From Nocardioides sp. URHA0020 (GTDB taxonomy: Bacteria > Actinomycetota > Actinomycetes > Propionibacteriales > Nocardioidaceae): 64,000 nucleotides of DNA. The stretch spans positions 186,001 to 250,000 of the forward strand of contig NZ_KK211169.1 of assembly GCF_000620705.1 (NCBI RefSeq), written 5' to 3'. This document shows positions 63,532-64,000 of the stretch, in pieces (within the stretch, counting starts at the first letter, position 1; every line of letters begins with the position of its first letter). The position numbers and the translations under genes are program-made. The notes beneath the pieces were generated by a model. That model was not told where the DNA came from, made no database searches, and saw nothing but the letters and a program-made list of their open reading frames with translations.

Positions 63532-64000
63532 GGTGTGCTCCTTCCGATGCGACCGCTCGCGGGAGCGAGAGGTACGTCGAGCCCGTCGTACAGCCCGGGT
63601 GCTGCGGTGCGCAGCCAGGGGATGGCGTTGACCAGCCGATTCGCGGCCGTCGCGTTGCCGCCGGCCGCGCGGTTGCCGCCCTCGTCGGTCGCCTCGAGGC
63701 TCACCTCGATGCGCGGGCGCCCCTCGATCACGACCTTGTGGGCACCGGCGCCGCCCTCGGGCGGCACGGGCCAGTCGGGGGCGCAGGCCGGCCCGATCCT
63801 GGTGACGTGCTCGATCACGATCCGGGGCACGCCGCCGACGATGCCCTGCACCTCGAAGCGGAGCGCACCCTGGGTGCCGGCCTCGAACAGGCCCATCGCG
63901 TTGGTGGTGTCGACCTCGAGGGGACGCCGCTCGAGCGTCTCCCGGATCTCGTCGAGCTCGACGCCGAGGGCCCGGGCGATCATCCGCACCTGCCCGCCCC
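63528..64000 (-). CDS. Dihydrodipicolinate reductase-like protein (5' end outside window)
   Basis: The last 157 codons or so of an enzyme resembling actinobacterial dihydrodipicolinate reductase-like NAD(P)H-dependent oxidoreductases. The frame stays open to the window edge, and G-Q-V-R-M-I-A continues a typical helix, so the ATG at 63989 is internal. The visible part covers the carboxy-terminal catalytic domain (R-P-R-I-E-V-S-L-E-A) and a final A-I-P-W-L-R segment that packs on the nucleotide domain. The Rossmann region is missing, so substrate and cofactor cannot be judged. It is coupled to the AhpD-like gene. Confidence 0.8.
   Translation of the reverse strand, partial: GGQVRMIARALGVELDEIRETLERRPLEVDTTNAMGLFEAGTQGALRFEVQGIVGGVPRIVIEHVTRIGPACAPDWPVPPEGGAGAHKVVIEGRPRIEVSLEATDEGGNRAAGGNATAANRLVNAIPWLRTAAPGLYDGLDVPLAPASGRIGRSTP

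Overview
This is a very GC-rich stretch of chromosome from an actinobacterium, most likely a member of the Nocardioidaceae such as Nocardioides. The assignment is inferred from gene content: bacterial XPB helicase with its helicase-associated partner, CGNR zinc-finger, DUF3027 and DUF2530 proteins, a MoxR/DUF58/SpoIIM cluster ordered much like the Rv3691-Rv3695 region of Mycobacterium tuberculosis, a CspB-type cold shock protein and many apparently leaderless genes. I see no insertion sequence, prophage, CRISPR array, rRNA or tRNA. The window is ordinary housekeeping and accessory chromosome with several well-preserved regulatory sites.

Layout. 1-4965: DUF2207/LemA envelope pair, aldo/keto reductase, a haem-oxygenase-fold diiron-type enzyme co-translated with a CDGSH Fe-S protein, and a methyltransferase. 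4966-5754: non-coding nested tandem and inverted repeats. 5755-15034: AlkB-like dioxygenase under a perfect SOS box, SRPBCC protein, FtsX-type ABC exporter, GntR regulator, CutC-like protein, 8-oxoguanine deaminase family enzyme, HD phosphohydrolase and a ketosteroid isomerase behind a KstR-like site. 15036-22595: secreted proteins, MpaB-type oxygenase, short-form SerA and a frameshifted rtcB. 22946-29689: XPB, CGNR and helicase-associated/WYL proteins, then two FHA proteins. 29700-41681: small enzymes, acyl-CoA ligase, a HAD-LarE fusion, cold shock protein, transporters, DUF3027/DUF2530, purine permease, a MarR-MFS operon and a secreted RCC1 protein.

41689-46332 is the str operon rpsL-rpsG-fusA-tuf, with a strong promoter, a long leader and a strong terminator. 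It is not next to rpoBC or the S10 operon within this window. 46413-49745 holds ilvA, a class III aminotransferase and trmB. 49717-55785 is a beta-glucoside uptake and hydrolysis locus: a LacI repressor, a GH1 beta-glucosidase and a lipoprotein ABC importer. Its control region has two LacI-type operators and a Crp-like site. 56004-62999 is the RDD/SpoIIM/DUF58/MoxR/DUF4350/DUF4129/membrane-protein cluster. The window ends with an AhpD-like protein and the carboxy-terminal part of a dihydrodipicolinate-reductase-like enzyme.

Recurrent features. At least sixteen genes have a -10-like hexamer exactly six bases before the start codon, so many mRNAs are probably leaderless; this also helped choose starts. 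Four convergent gene pairs share their stop codons in a CTAG tetranucleotide. Several intergenic gaps carry near-perfect palindromes, and some share short motifs with the large repeat array.
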